Shown: one piece after another, positions 1 to 5,469 of the stretch
Numbering within the stretch: position 1 is the first letter of the stretch
Layout: every line of letters starts with the position of its first letter
NCBI GenBank assembly: GCA_945901665.1
Contig: CAMDLJ010000190.1
Coordinates: 1-5,469, forward strand
Source: Bordetella parapertussis
Lineage (GTDB): Bacteria > Pseudomonadota > Gammaproteobacteria > Burkholderiales > Burkholderiaceae
Length of the DNA: 5,469 nucleotides
Direction of reading: 5' to 3'
The notes under the pieces: generated by a model
The model's input: only the letters and a program-made list of their open reading frames with translations
Told to the model about the DNA's origin: nothing
The model's database searches: none
Position numbers and translations under genes: made by a program

Positions 1-1480
1 CAAGGCCGACCATGTGGTGATCGCCGGCCACGACGGCGGCACCGGTGCCTCGCCTTGGTCGTCCATCAAACACGCCGGCAGCCCATGGGAAATTGGCTTG
101 GCCGAAACCCAGCAAACCTGGGTGATGAACGGCTTGCGCGGTCGCATTCGGGTGCAAACCGATGGCCAAATGAAAACCGGCCGCGATGTGGCGGTTGGTG
201 CCTTGTTGGGTGCCGATGAGTTTGGATTTGCCACTGCGCCACTGGTGGTCGAGGGCTGCATCATGATGCGCAAATGCCACTTGAACACCTGCCCCGTGGG
301 CGTGGCCACCCAAGACCCCGCACTGCGCCAAAAATTCTCTGGCAAGCCCGAGCATGTGGTGAACTATTTCTTCTTTGTTGCCGAAGAAGTGCGCCACATC
401 ATGGCGCAGTTGGGCATTGCCAAATTCGACGACCTGATTGGCCGTGCCGACTTGCTCGACATGAAAAAAGGCGTCGAGCATTGGAAAGCCCGTGGCTTGG
501 ATTTTGGCCGACTGTTGGCCATGCCCGCAGTGCCCCAAGGCACGGCCTTGCACCACACCGACACCCAAGACCATGGCTTGGACCGTGCGCTGGACAAGGT
601 GTTGATCGAAAAAAGCCGCGCCGCCATCGACAAAGGCGAGAAGGTGCAGTTCATGGAGGTCACCCGCAACGTCAACCGCTCGGTCGGTGCGATGTTGTCG
701 GGCGCGCTCACCCAAGTGCGCCCCGAAGGTTTGCCCGACGATACGCTGCGCATCCAGTTGGAAGGCACGGGCGGTCAATCGTTTGGTGCGTTTTTGGCCA
801 AGGGCATCACCTTGTATTTGATTGGCGACGCCAACGACTACACCGGCAAAGGTTTGTCGGGTGGGCGCGTGGTGGTGCGTCCCAGCATCGACTTCCGCGG
901 CGAGTCCACGAACAACATCATTGTGGGCAACACCGTGCTGTACGGCGCGACCAGTGGCGAGGCGTTTTTCAGCGGTGTCGCCGGTGAGCGTTTTGCGGTG
1001 CGCCTGTCGGGCGCGACGGCGGTGGTGGAAGGCACGGGCGACCACGGCTGCGAATACATGACCGGCGGCACCGTGGCTGTGCTGGGCAACACCGGCCGCA
1101 ACTTTGCAGCCGGCATGAGCGGGGGCGTGGCCTATGTGTATGACGAAGACGGCCAGTTCAGCACACGTTGCAACACTGCCATGGTCAGCTTGGACAAAGT
1201 GTTGGATGAGAAAACCCAAGCCGCAGATACACCCCAAGCCCTTTGGCACCGCGGCCAAAGCGACGAGGCGCAGTTAAAGAAGCTGCTTGAAGACCACCAC
1301 CGGTGGACGGGCTCCAAACGCGCCCGTGCCTTGCTCGACGACTGGGCACAAGCCCGCACCAAGTTCGTCAAAGTCTTCCCCAACGAATACAAACGCGCTT
1401 TGGGTGAGTTGGCTGCGTCGGCGGCGGCCGCCTCTGCCGACAAACCCACCAAGGCCAAAAAGGCCACGGTCAAGTCTTGA
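1..1480 (+). CDS. gltB: Glutamate synthase (NADPH) large (alpha) subunit, C-terminal part, 5' truncated
   Basis: This is the last 492 codons of GltB, which with GltD converts glutamine plus 2-oxoglutarate to two glutamates in the cytoplasm. The reading frame is open from base 2 and enters the window inside the gene, so the GTG codons at 14 and 17 are internal; the full protein in this family is about 1,500 residues. Seen directly: the synthase-domain motif [10 protein letters not shown] near the left edge; three cysteines at fragment residues 86, 92 and 97 (C-x5-C-x4-C, within [18 protein letters not shown]), the family's 3Fe-4S ligands; then the GXGXG beta-helix domain from about residue 230 to 385, with [30 protein letters not shown] and FAAGMSGG. 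The protein ends in an Ala/Lys-rich tail (ADKPTKAKK) that looks disordered. The N-terminal glutaminase domain lies outside the window. The stop is three bases before the next start, suggesting cotranscription. The family assignment is secure. Confidence 0.97.
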   Translation, partial: KADHVVIAGHDGGTGASPWSSIKHAGSPWEIGLAETQQTWVMNGLRGRIRVQTDGQMKTGRDVAVGALLGADEFGFATAPLVVEGCIMMRKCHLNTCPVGVATQDPALRQKFSGKPEHVVNYFFFVAEEVRHIMAQLGIAKFDDLIGRADLLDMKKGVEHWKARGLDFGRLLAMPAVPQGTALHHTDTQDHGLDRALDKVLIEKSRAAIDKGEKVQFMEVTRNVNRSVGAMLSGALTQVRPEGLPDDTLRIQLEGTGGQSFGAFLAKGITLYLIGDANDYTGKGLSGGRVVVRPSIDFRGESTNNIIVGNTVLYGATSGEAFFSGVAGERFAVRLSGATAVVEGTGDHGCEYMTGGTVAVLGNTGRNFAAGMSGGVAYVYDEDGQFSTRCNTAMVSLDKVLDEKTQAADTPQALWHRGQSDEAQLKKLLEDHHRWTGSKRARALLDDWAQARTKFVKVFPNEYKRALGELAASAAAASADKPTKAKKATVKS

Positions 1481-1483
1481 TGT

Positions 1484-1755
1484 ATGGAATTGGTTTTTTC
1501 GTCCCATGCGCTCAAGCGCATGTTCCAACGCGGCATCGGTGCACAGGCAGTGCATGCCGTATTGGACAATCCGCAAGTGGTCGCTGAGTATGCGGACGAC
1601 AAACCTTACCCAGCACTTTGTTGTACGCCATGGTTGATCAGCAAGCTTTGCATGTATTGGTGGCGACCGCTGACGCTGGTGTCAAAGTCATCATCACGGT
1701 TTACCGCCCGGACCCTCTTTTGTGGGCACCTGATTTTTTAAGGAAAAGACCATGA
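1484..1755 (+). pseudogene. DUF4258-type (MqsR/RelE-like) toxin gene, disrupted by a one-base frameshift
   Basis: The first 44 codons (MELVFSSHALKRMFQRGI onward, through YADDKPYPA) resemble the start of DUF4258 proteins, small predicted toxins often paired with a YgiT-type zinc-finger protein. The original frame then runs into an unrelated Cys/Trp-rich tail and stops at TAA 1739-1741, giving 85 residues. From about 1618 the -1 frame carries the expected second half, including LHVLVATA, VKVIITVYRPDP and LWAPDF, and ends at TGA 1753-1755, overlapping the antitoxin ATG by four bases (ATGA). Restoring one base near the TTT at 1617-1619 would give a protein of 90 residues, a normal family length, with the usual spacing between the YP and LHV motifs. 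There is no clear ribosome binding site; the start is three bases after the gltB stop, so translation may be coupled. No canonical -1 slippery heptamer is present at the junction. It is either a decayed toxin or a homopolymer sequencing error. The family call is from memory of the motif pattern. Confidence 0.72.
1740..1744 (+). promoter_or_regulatory. Strong ribosome binding site of the zinc-finger antitoxin gene
   Basis: AAGGA lies seven bases before the ATG at 1752, a good Shine-Dalgarno match and spacing. It overlaps the TAA (1739-1741) at which the frameshifted toxin frame terminates. It contrasts with the toxin start at 1484, which has no recognisable site. Stronger initiation of the antitoxin than of the toxin is what a toxin-antitoxin pair would need, though that is an inference. 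Confidence 0.65.
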
Positions 1756-1979
1756 AGTGTGTCATTTGCAAGCACGGCGACACCCAGTTGTCCAGCACCA
1801 CGCTCACGCTAGAGCGCGATGGCGCAGTGGTGGCCTTCAAAGAGGTGCCAGCCCAAGTCTGTACCAATTGTGGCGAGGCTTATGTGGACGAAACGATCAG
1901 TGCGAAATTGTTAGGTGTTGCCGAGCAATCCATTCGCGATGGCGTAGAAATTGATGTGCGCAAATACGCGCTCGTTTGA
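1752..1979 (+). CDS. YgiT/MqsA-type zinc-finger antitoxin, short form
   Basis: This 75-residue protein looks like the zinc-binding N-terminal domain of the MqsA (YgiT) antitoxin family. Two CxxC pairs are visible, Cys3/Cys6 at the start (MKCVICKHG) and Cys37/Cys40 in [12 protein letters not shown], which would bind one zinc ion. Between them is the beta-strand segment [20 protein letters not shown] typical of the family, and the C-terminus [12 protein letters not shown] is a short predicted strand or helix. Full-length MqsA is about 131 residues with a C-terminal helix-turn-helix; that DNA-binding domain is absent here, so this protein probably neutralises its toxin by direct binding but is not expected to repress its own promoter. 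The start overlaps the toxin's restored stop by four bases and has a strong AAGGA site. The frame is intact although the adjacent toxin frame is broken. Function is inferred from family resemblance and position. Confidence 0.82.
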   Translation: MKCVICKHGDTQLSSTTLTLERDGAVVAFKEVPAQVCTNCGEAYVDETISAKLLGVAEQSIRDGVEIDVRKYALV

Positions 1980-1991
1980 ATACTGAAAAAC

Positions 1992-1995
1992 AGGA
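1992..1995 (+). promoter_or_regulatory. Ribosome binding site that fixes the gltD start
   Basis: AGGA lies seven bases before the ATG at 2003. The gltD frame stays open upstream to a TTG at 1976, but that codon overlaps the end of the antitoxin gene and would add nine residues (MNTEKQDKI) not expected in the family. The site and the family N-terminus [12 protein letters not shown] both support 2003. Confidence 0.7.
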
Positions 1996-2002
1996 CAAGA
2001 TC

Positions 2003-3484
2003 ATGGGAAAAATCACTGGGTTCATGGAGTTTGAGCGCATCGAAGAGGGCTACAAGCCCGTGCCCGAGCGCTTGAAGCACTACAAAGAGTTCGTCATTGG
2101 CTTGAGCCCCGAGCAGGCCAAGACGCAAAGCGCGCGTTGCATGGACTGCGGCACGCCGTTTTGCAACAGCGGCTGCCCCGTCAACAACATCATCCCCGAC
2201 TTCAACGACTTGGTGTTCAACGACGACTGGCAAAACGCTTTGACTGTGTTGCACAGCACGAACAACTTTCCCGAGTTTACCGGCCGCATGTGCCCCGCCC
2301 CTTGCGAGGCGGCTTGCGTGGTGAACTTCAATGGCGACGCGGTGGGCATCAAGTCGATTGAGCACGCCATCATTGACCGCGGTTGGGCCGAGGGCTGGGT
2401 CAAGCCCCAGCCGCCCGCTACCAAGACAGGTAAAAAAGTGGCTGTCATCGGTGCAGGTCCTGCGGGCTTGGCCGCAGCCCAGCAGTTGGCGCGTGTGGGC
2501 CATGCGGTGACGGTGTTCGAAAAGAATGACCGTGTGGGTGGCTTGCTGCGCTATGGCATTCCCGACTTCAAAATGGAGAAAAGCCACATCGACCGCCGAG
2601 TGGAACAAATGCAGGCCGAGGGGGTAGTCTTCAAAACCGGCGTGTTGGTCGGTAACTGGCCCAAAGACAGCAAGGTCACCAACTGGGCCCAAGAAACCAT
2701 CAGCGCCGAGCAGCTGAAAAAAGAATTTGACGCGGTGCTCTTGAGCGGCGGCTCTGAAGTTTCACGCGACCTGCCTGTGCCTGGGCGTGAACTGAGCGGC
2801 GTGCATTTCGCCATGGAGTTTTTGCCCCAGCAAAACAAGGTGGTTGCGGGTGACAAACTCAAAGACCAACTGCGTGCGGATGGCAAACACGTCATCGTCA
2901 TTGGCGGCGGTGACACGGGTTCTGACTGCGTGGGCACCAGCACCCGCCATGGCGCGGCCAGCGTGACCCAGTTCGAGGTCATGCCCCAGCCTCCCGAGCA
3001 AGAAAACAAACCGCTGGTGTGGCCGTATTGGCCGCTGAAGTTGCGCACCAGTTCCAGCCATGAAGAGGGCGCTGAAAAAGGTGTTTTGCAACGCGAGTTC
3101 GCCATTTCCACCAAAGCCTTCATCGGCAAAAACGGCCAACTGACAGGCCTGAAAACCGTGCATGTGGAAATGAAAGACGGCAAGCTCAGCGAAGTGGCGG
3201 GCACCGAAAAGGACTACCCAGCCGACATGGTGCTCTTGGCCATGGGCTTTACCAACCCTGTGGCCAGCGTGCTCGAAGCCTTTGGTGTGGACAAAGACGC
3301 CCGCGGCAACGCCCGCGCCCACACCGAGGAGGGCAGTGGCTACATCACCAATGTGCCCAAGGTGTTTGCAGCCGGTGACATGCGCCGCGGCCAGTCGCTG
3401 GTGGTGTGGGCCATCCGCGAAGGCCGCCAAGCCGCGCGCACCATTGACCAGTTCCTGATGGGTGAGAGCGCGCTGCCGCGTTGA
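2003..3484 (+). CDS. gltD: Glutamate synthase (NADPH) small (beta) subunit
   Basis: GltD is a cytoplasmic flavoprotein that oxidises NADPH and passes the electrons through FAD and iron-sulfur clusters to GltB, where they reduce the iminoglutarate intermediate. The 493-residue product has the normal family length. Seen directly: an N-terminal cysteine cluster at residues 46, 49, 54 and 58 ([14 protein letters not shown]) and a second group at 97, 101 and 105 (CPAPCEAAC), matching the family's 4Fe-4S region; the FAD-binding GxGxxG at 150-155 ([11 protein letters not shown]) followed by [16 protein letters not shown]; a second dinucleotide-binding motif at about 301-306 ([11 protein letters not shown]) for NADPH; and the C-terminal FAD motif [15 protein letters not shown] near 457. 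No key residue appears missing. It starts 23 bases after the antitoxin gene and is probably cotranscribed with gltB. Related homologues include the beta-like subunits of other oxidoreductases, but the gltB neighbour makes gltD secure. Confidence 0.97.
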   Translation: MGKITGFMEFERIEEGYKPVPERLKHYKEFVIGLSPEQAKTQSARCMDCGTPFCNSGCPVNNIIPDFNDLVFNDDWQNALTVLHSTNNFPEFTGRMCPAPCEAACVVNFNGDAVGIKSIEHAIIDRGWAEGWVKPQPPATKTGKKVAVIGAGPAGLAAAQQLARVGHAVTVFEKNDRVGGLLRYGIPDFKMEKSHIDRRVEQMQAEGVVFKTGVLVGNWPKDSKVTNWAQETISAEQLKKEFDAVLLSGGSEVSRDLPVPGRELSGVHFAMEFLPQQNKVVAGDKLKDQLRADGKHVIVIGGGDTGSDCVGTSTRHGAASVTQFEVMPQPPEQENKPLVWPYWPLKLRTSSSHEEGAEKGVLQREFAISTKAFIGKNGQLTGLKTVHVEMKDGKLSEVAGTEKDYPADMVLLAMGFTNPVASVLEAFGVDKDARGNARAHTEEGSGYITNVPKVFAAGDMRRGQSLVVWAIREGRQAARTIDQFLMGESALPR

Positions 3485-3486
3485 TG

Positions 3487-3558
3487 AGGGGCTGGGCGGG
3501 CCTGATACCTTCGAATTACAATCCGCCCCCTGCCTCGAATCCCTTGGGGGCAGCCCCT
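3487..3558 (+). other. GC-rich inverted repeats in the gltD-mlaF intergenic leader
   Basis: The 90 bases between gltD and mlaF hold mutually exclusive pairings. AGGGGCTG at 3487-3494 is complementary to CAGCCCCT at 3551-3558; GCCCCC at 3525-3530 is complementary to GGGGGC at 3546-3551; and GGGG/CCCC at 3547-3557 can form a small local hairpin. None is followed by a T-run, so this is not a convincing intrinsic terminator. It could be a weak attenuating structure in the mlaF leader, or simply the result of high GC content. Confidence 0.3.
3517..3522 (+). promoter_or_regulatory. Possible -10 element upstream of mlaF
   Basis: TACAAT matches the sigma-70 -10 consensus at five of six positions and sits in the only AT-richer stretch of the intergenic region. 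It would place a transcript start near 3529 and a leader of roughly 45 bases. The sequence 17 bases upstream (GGGCGG) does not resemble a -35 box and there is no extended -10 TG, so the support is weak; mlaF could equally be read through from gltD. Confidence 0.27.
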
Positions 3559-3574
3559 TACAACCACCCTCCAA

Positions 3575-4402
3575 ATGCACGCTTTACCCCTCGTACTGGC
3601 CAAAGACCTGTGCTTTGGCTATGGTGAAAGGCGTATTTTGGATGGCGTCAGCTTTGAGGTGCCAAGGGGCAAGGTCACCGCACTGATGGGTGCCTCAGGC
3701 GGCGGCAAAACAACAGTGTTGCGCTTGATCAGTGGCCAATACCGCGCCCAGTCGGGTCAACTGTTGTTTGATGGCCAAGATGTGGGCCAGCTTGAGCAGC
3801 CCGCTTTGTACATGGCGCGTCGGCGCATGGGCATGTTGTTTCAGTTTGGTGCTTTGTTCACCGATCTGAGCGTGTTTGACAACGTGGCCTTTCCCTTGCG
3901 CGAGCACACCCAATTGGGCGAGGAGTTGATCCGCGACGTGGTGTTGATGAAATTGCAGGCCGTGGGTTTGCGCGGTGCGCGGGACCTCATGCCCAGTGAA
4001 GTCTCGGGCGGCATGGCGCGTCGGGTGGCGTTGGCGCGGGCCATGGCCTTGGACCCGGAGTTGATCATGTATGACGAGCCTTTTGCTGGCTTGGACCCGA
4101 TCTCTTTGGGCACAGCGGCGAGGCTGATTCGCCAACTCAACGACAGCTTGGGCCTGACCAGCATCATCGTCTCGCACGACCTCGAAGAAACCTTTCGCAT
4201 CGCCGACCAGGTCATTATTTTGGCCAACGGGCGCATCGCAGCCCAAGGCACACCCGACCAGGTGCGACAAAGCGCCGATCCCTTGGTGCACCAGTTCGTC
4301 ACCGCTGCGCCGGATGGCCCGGTGCGCTTTCACCACCCGGGACCTGATGTGGCCAGCGATTTCGGCACCAGCGCAAAGCGCCAACCCGGGGGGCGCGCAT
4401 GA
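3575..4402 (+). CDS. mlaF: Phospholipid transport system ATP-binding protein MlaF
   Basis: MlaF is the cytoplasmic ATPase of the MlaFEDB complex, which drives phospholipid movement across the periplasm to maintain outer-membrane asymmetry. The 275-residue product carries a full ABC core: Walker A at 39-47 (GASGGGKTT), Q-loop Gln90 ([11 protein letters not shown]), signature SGGMARR from 144, Walker B ending in Asp167 with catalytic Glu168 (LIMYDEPF), and H-loop His201 (VSHDLEE). The segment [14 protein letters not shown] and the C-terminal extension with [10 protein letters not shown] are characteristic of MlaF rather than other ABC ATPases; in Escherichia coli MlaF the C-terminal extension contacts the partner subunit. 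ATG 3575 is the only plausible start: the frame is open upstream but has no ATG, GTG or TTG close by. It has no purine-rich ribosome binding site (the preceding bases are CAACCACCCTCCAA). It overlaps mlaE by four bases. Older names for this family are YrbF and Ttg2A. Confidence 0.95.
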   Translation: MHALPLVLAKDLCFGYGERRILDGVSFEVPRGKVTALMGASGGGKTTVLRLISGQYRAQSGQLLFDGQDVGQLEQPALYMARRRMGMLFQFGALFTDLSVFDNVAFPLREHTQLGEELIRDVVLMKLQAVGLRGARDLMPSEVSGGMARRVALARAMALDPELIMYDEPFAGLDPISLGTAARLIRQLNDSLGLTSIIVSHDLEETFRIADQVIILANGRIAAQGTPDQVRQSADPLVHQFVTAAPDGPVRFHHPGPDVASDFGTSAKRQPGGRA

Positions 4403-5181
4403 GTTGGTACCGTGCTGCCGATTGGGGTTGGTGGACGCGACGCAAACTCGCCGATCTGGGCCACGCCGCACGCCTGATGGTGCGCTTGGTCGGTATGTTG
4501 GGGGTGAGCCTGCGCCGCTGGCGATTGGTGGTGGACCAAGTCCATTTTTTGGGCAACCACTCGCTTGCCATCATCGCGGTATCGGGTTTGTTTGTCGGCT
4601 TTGTGTTGGGCTTGCAGGGCTATTACACCTTGCAGCGTTATGGTTCTTCATCGGCTTTGGGTTTGTTGGTGGCGCTCAGTTTGGTGCGTGAATTGGGGCC
4701 GGTGGTCAGTGCCCTGTTATTTGCCGGGCGTGCAGGCACCTCGCTCACCGCAGAAATTGGTTTGATGAAGGCGGGCGAACAACTCAGCGCCATGGATTTG
4801 ATGGCCGTGGACCCGGTGCAACGCATCCTGGCCCCGCGCTTTTGGGCAGGGGTGTTGGCCATGCCCGTGCTGGCAGCGGTGTTCAGCGCCGTGGGCATCA
4901 TGGGCGCGTGGGTGGTGGGTGTGGTCATGATCGGTGTGGATGCGGGCTCCTTTTGGGGCCAAATGCAGTCCGGTGTGGATGTGTGGAAAGATGTGGGCAA
5001 CGGCGTGCTCAAAAGCTTTGTCTTTGGCATCACGGTGACCTTTGTCGCCTTGTACCAAGGCCATGAGGCACAGCCCACGCCCGAGGGTGTTTCGCGCGCT
5101 ACCACCCAAACGGTGGTGGTGGCTTCATTGGCGGTGCTGGGCTTGGACTTTGTCCTGACCGCGCTGATGTTCAGTCTTTGA
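4399..5181 (+). CDS. mlaE: Phospholipid transport system permease MlaE
   Basis: MlaE is the inner-membrane permease of the Mla phospholipid transporter, working as a dimer between MlaF below and the MlaD ring above. The 260-residue product has the normal length and the conserved family block at about 97-139, with RELGPVVSALLFAGRAG, LTAEIGLMKAGEQLSAM and MAVDP; the EQLSAM region corresponds to the part that couples to the ATPase. Hydrophobic segments lie near residues 54-80, 86-115, 150-182, 203-222 and 238-258, consistent with about five membrane spans after an amphipathic N-terminal helix (residues 20-45). The C-terminus (LAVLGLDFVLTALMF) matches the family closely. Its ATG overlaps the mlaF stop (ATGA), so translation is likely coupled. 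Older names are YrbE and Ttg2B. Confidence 0.95.
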   Translation: MSWYRAADWGWWTRRKLADLGHAARLMVRLVGMLGVSLRRWRLVVDQVHFLGNHSLAIIAVSGLFVGFVLGLQGYYTLQRYGSSSALGLLVALSLVRELGPVVSALLFAGRAGTSLTAEIGLMKAGEQLSAMDLMAVDPVQRILAPRFWAGVLAMPVLAAVFSAVGIMGAWVVGVVMIGVDAGSFWGQMQSGVDVWKDVGNGVLKSFVFGITVTFVALYQGHEAQPTPEGVSRATTQTVVVASLAVLGLDFVLTALMFSL

Positions 5182-5194
5182 CAAGGGTGGTGTG

Positions 5195-5469
5195 ATGCAG
5201 CGATCAAAAAATGACATTTGGGTGGGTTTGTTTGTCATGCTGGGGGCGGCGGCTATTTTGTTCCTGGCCTTGCAGTCGGCCAATTTGCTCAGTGCCAGCT
5301 TCCAGTCCAGCTACAAGGTCAGCGCCAAGTTCGACAACATTGGCGGGTTGAAAAGGCAAGCCGCGGTCAAAAGCGCTGGCGTGGTGGTGGGGCGGGTGGA
5401 GTCGATCAGCTTTGACGACGCTTCCTACCAAGCCCGCGTCACCATGGCCTTGGAGTCTCGGTATGTGTT
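5195..5469 (+). CDS. mlaD: Outer-membrane lipid asymmetry MCE-domain protein MlaD, 3' truncated by window end
   Basis: MlaD is a membrane-anchored periplasmic protein whose MCE domains form a hexameric ring that channels phospholipids between MlaE and the carrier MlaC. Only the first 91 codons are in the window. Residues 8-28 (IWVGLFVMLGAAAILFLALQS) form the single N-terminal membrane anchor, and the MCE domain begins near residue 40 with YKVSAKFDNIGGL, followed by VKSAGVVVGRVESI, the family's conserved glycine/valine motif. The start at 5195 has AGGG at 5184-5187, seven bases upstream, and lies 13 bases after the mlaE stop, so it belongs to the same operon. The family name is secure from the sequence and the position; the length and the C-terminal part cannot be judged. 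Older name Ttg2C/YrbD. Confidence 0.93.
   Translation, partial: MQRSKNDIWVGLFVMLGAAAILFLALQSANLLSASFQSSYKVSAKFDNIGGLKRQAAVKSAGVVVGRVESISFDDASYQARVTMALESRYV

Noticed and set aside
274..987. Second + strand open frame of 237 codons inside gltB.
   Set aside because: It is an Arg/His/Pro/Trp-rich out-of-frame translation of the conserved GltB sequence, with no domain of its own.
1601..1624. Programmed -1 ribosomal frameshifting as the explanation for the split toxin frame.
   Set aside because: The codons read CCA GCA CTT TGT with no X XXY YYZ heptamer, and slipping CTT to ACT would pair poorly. A lost base or a sequencing error is simpler.
1976..2002. Upstream TTG start for gltD.
   Set aside because: It overlaps the antitoxin stop and adds nine residues outside the family N-terminus; the ATG at 2003 has its own AGGA site at proper spacing.
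1880..2692. Long open frame on the minus strand (270 codons) opposite the antitoxin and gltD.
   Set aside because: It lies opposite a secure gltD and the antitoxin. Its His/Val/Ala-rich composition is what GC-rich codon bias produces on the opposite strand, and no family motif is visible.
3546..3562. Intrinsic terminator between gltD and mlaF.
   Set aside because: The local hairpin has only about four G-C pairs and is followed by TTACAA rather than a run of T's.
2762..3580. Minus-strand open frame of 272 codons opposite the end of gltD.
   Set aside because: It is antisense to a well-conserved coding region, has no recognisable domain, and no start signal was seen.
3695..4471. Minus-strand open frame of 258 codons opposite mlaF.
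   Set aside because: It mirrors the mlaF codon bias; it is Gln/His/Ala-rich with no motif, while the + strand carries a complete ABC ATPase.

Overview
The window reads as a stretch of a betaproteobacterial chromosome, most likely order Burkholderiales and plausibly Comamonadaceae. This rests on GC-rich codon use, the close match of all the large proteins to recognised families, and the order gltB, gltD, mlaF, mlaE, mlaD, which I recall as typical of that group. Everything is on the + strand. I ran no database search; family calls come from reading the translations.

Region 1 (1-1480) is the C-terminal third of gltB, the large subunit of NADPH-dependent glutamate synthase. It includes the 3Fe-4S cysteines and the GXGXG beta-helix domain. 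Region 2 (1481-2002) is about 520 bases that separate gltB from its partner gltD. It holds a compact two-gene cassette resembling an MqsRA-like toxin-antitoxin pair: a DUF4258-type toxin gene that appears broken by a one-base frameshift, then an intact 75-residue YgiT/MqsA-type zinc-finger antitoxin. Region 3 (2003-3484) is the complete gltD, the small subunit that feeds NADPH electrons to GltB. Region 4 (3485-3574) is a 90-base leader with GC-rich inverted repeats. Region 5 (3575-5469) is the start of an Mla phospholipid-transport operon: mlaF (ATPase), mlaE (permease) and the first 91 codons of mlaD (MCE-domain protein).

GltB and GltD together make glutamate from glutamine and 2-oxoglutarate. 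MlaF, MlaE and MlaD form an inner-membrane ABC complex that moves phospholipids between the membranes to keep the outer membrane asymmetric. The remaining mla genes would be expected just past the right edge. The spacing gltB (3 nt) toxin (4-nt overlap) antitoxin (23 nt) gltD suggests one transcript, so the cassette probably rides on the glutamate synthase operon.

Most of the window is ordinary housekeeping sequence. The part that deserves attention is the cassette between the two subunit genes of one enzyme, with its toxin reading frame disrupted and its antitoxin intact. I see no RNA genes, CRISPR arrays, insertion sequences or phage genes.
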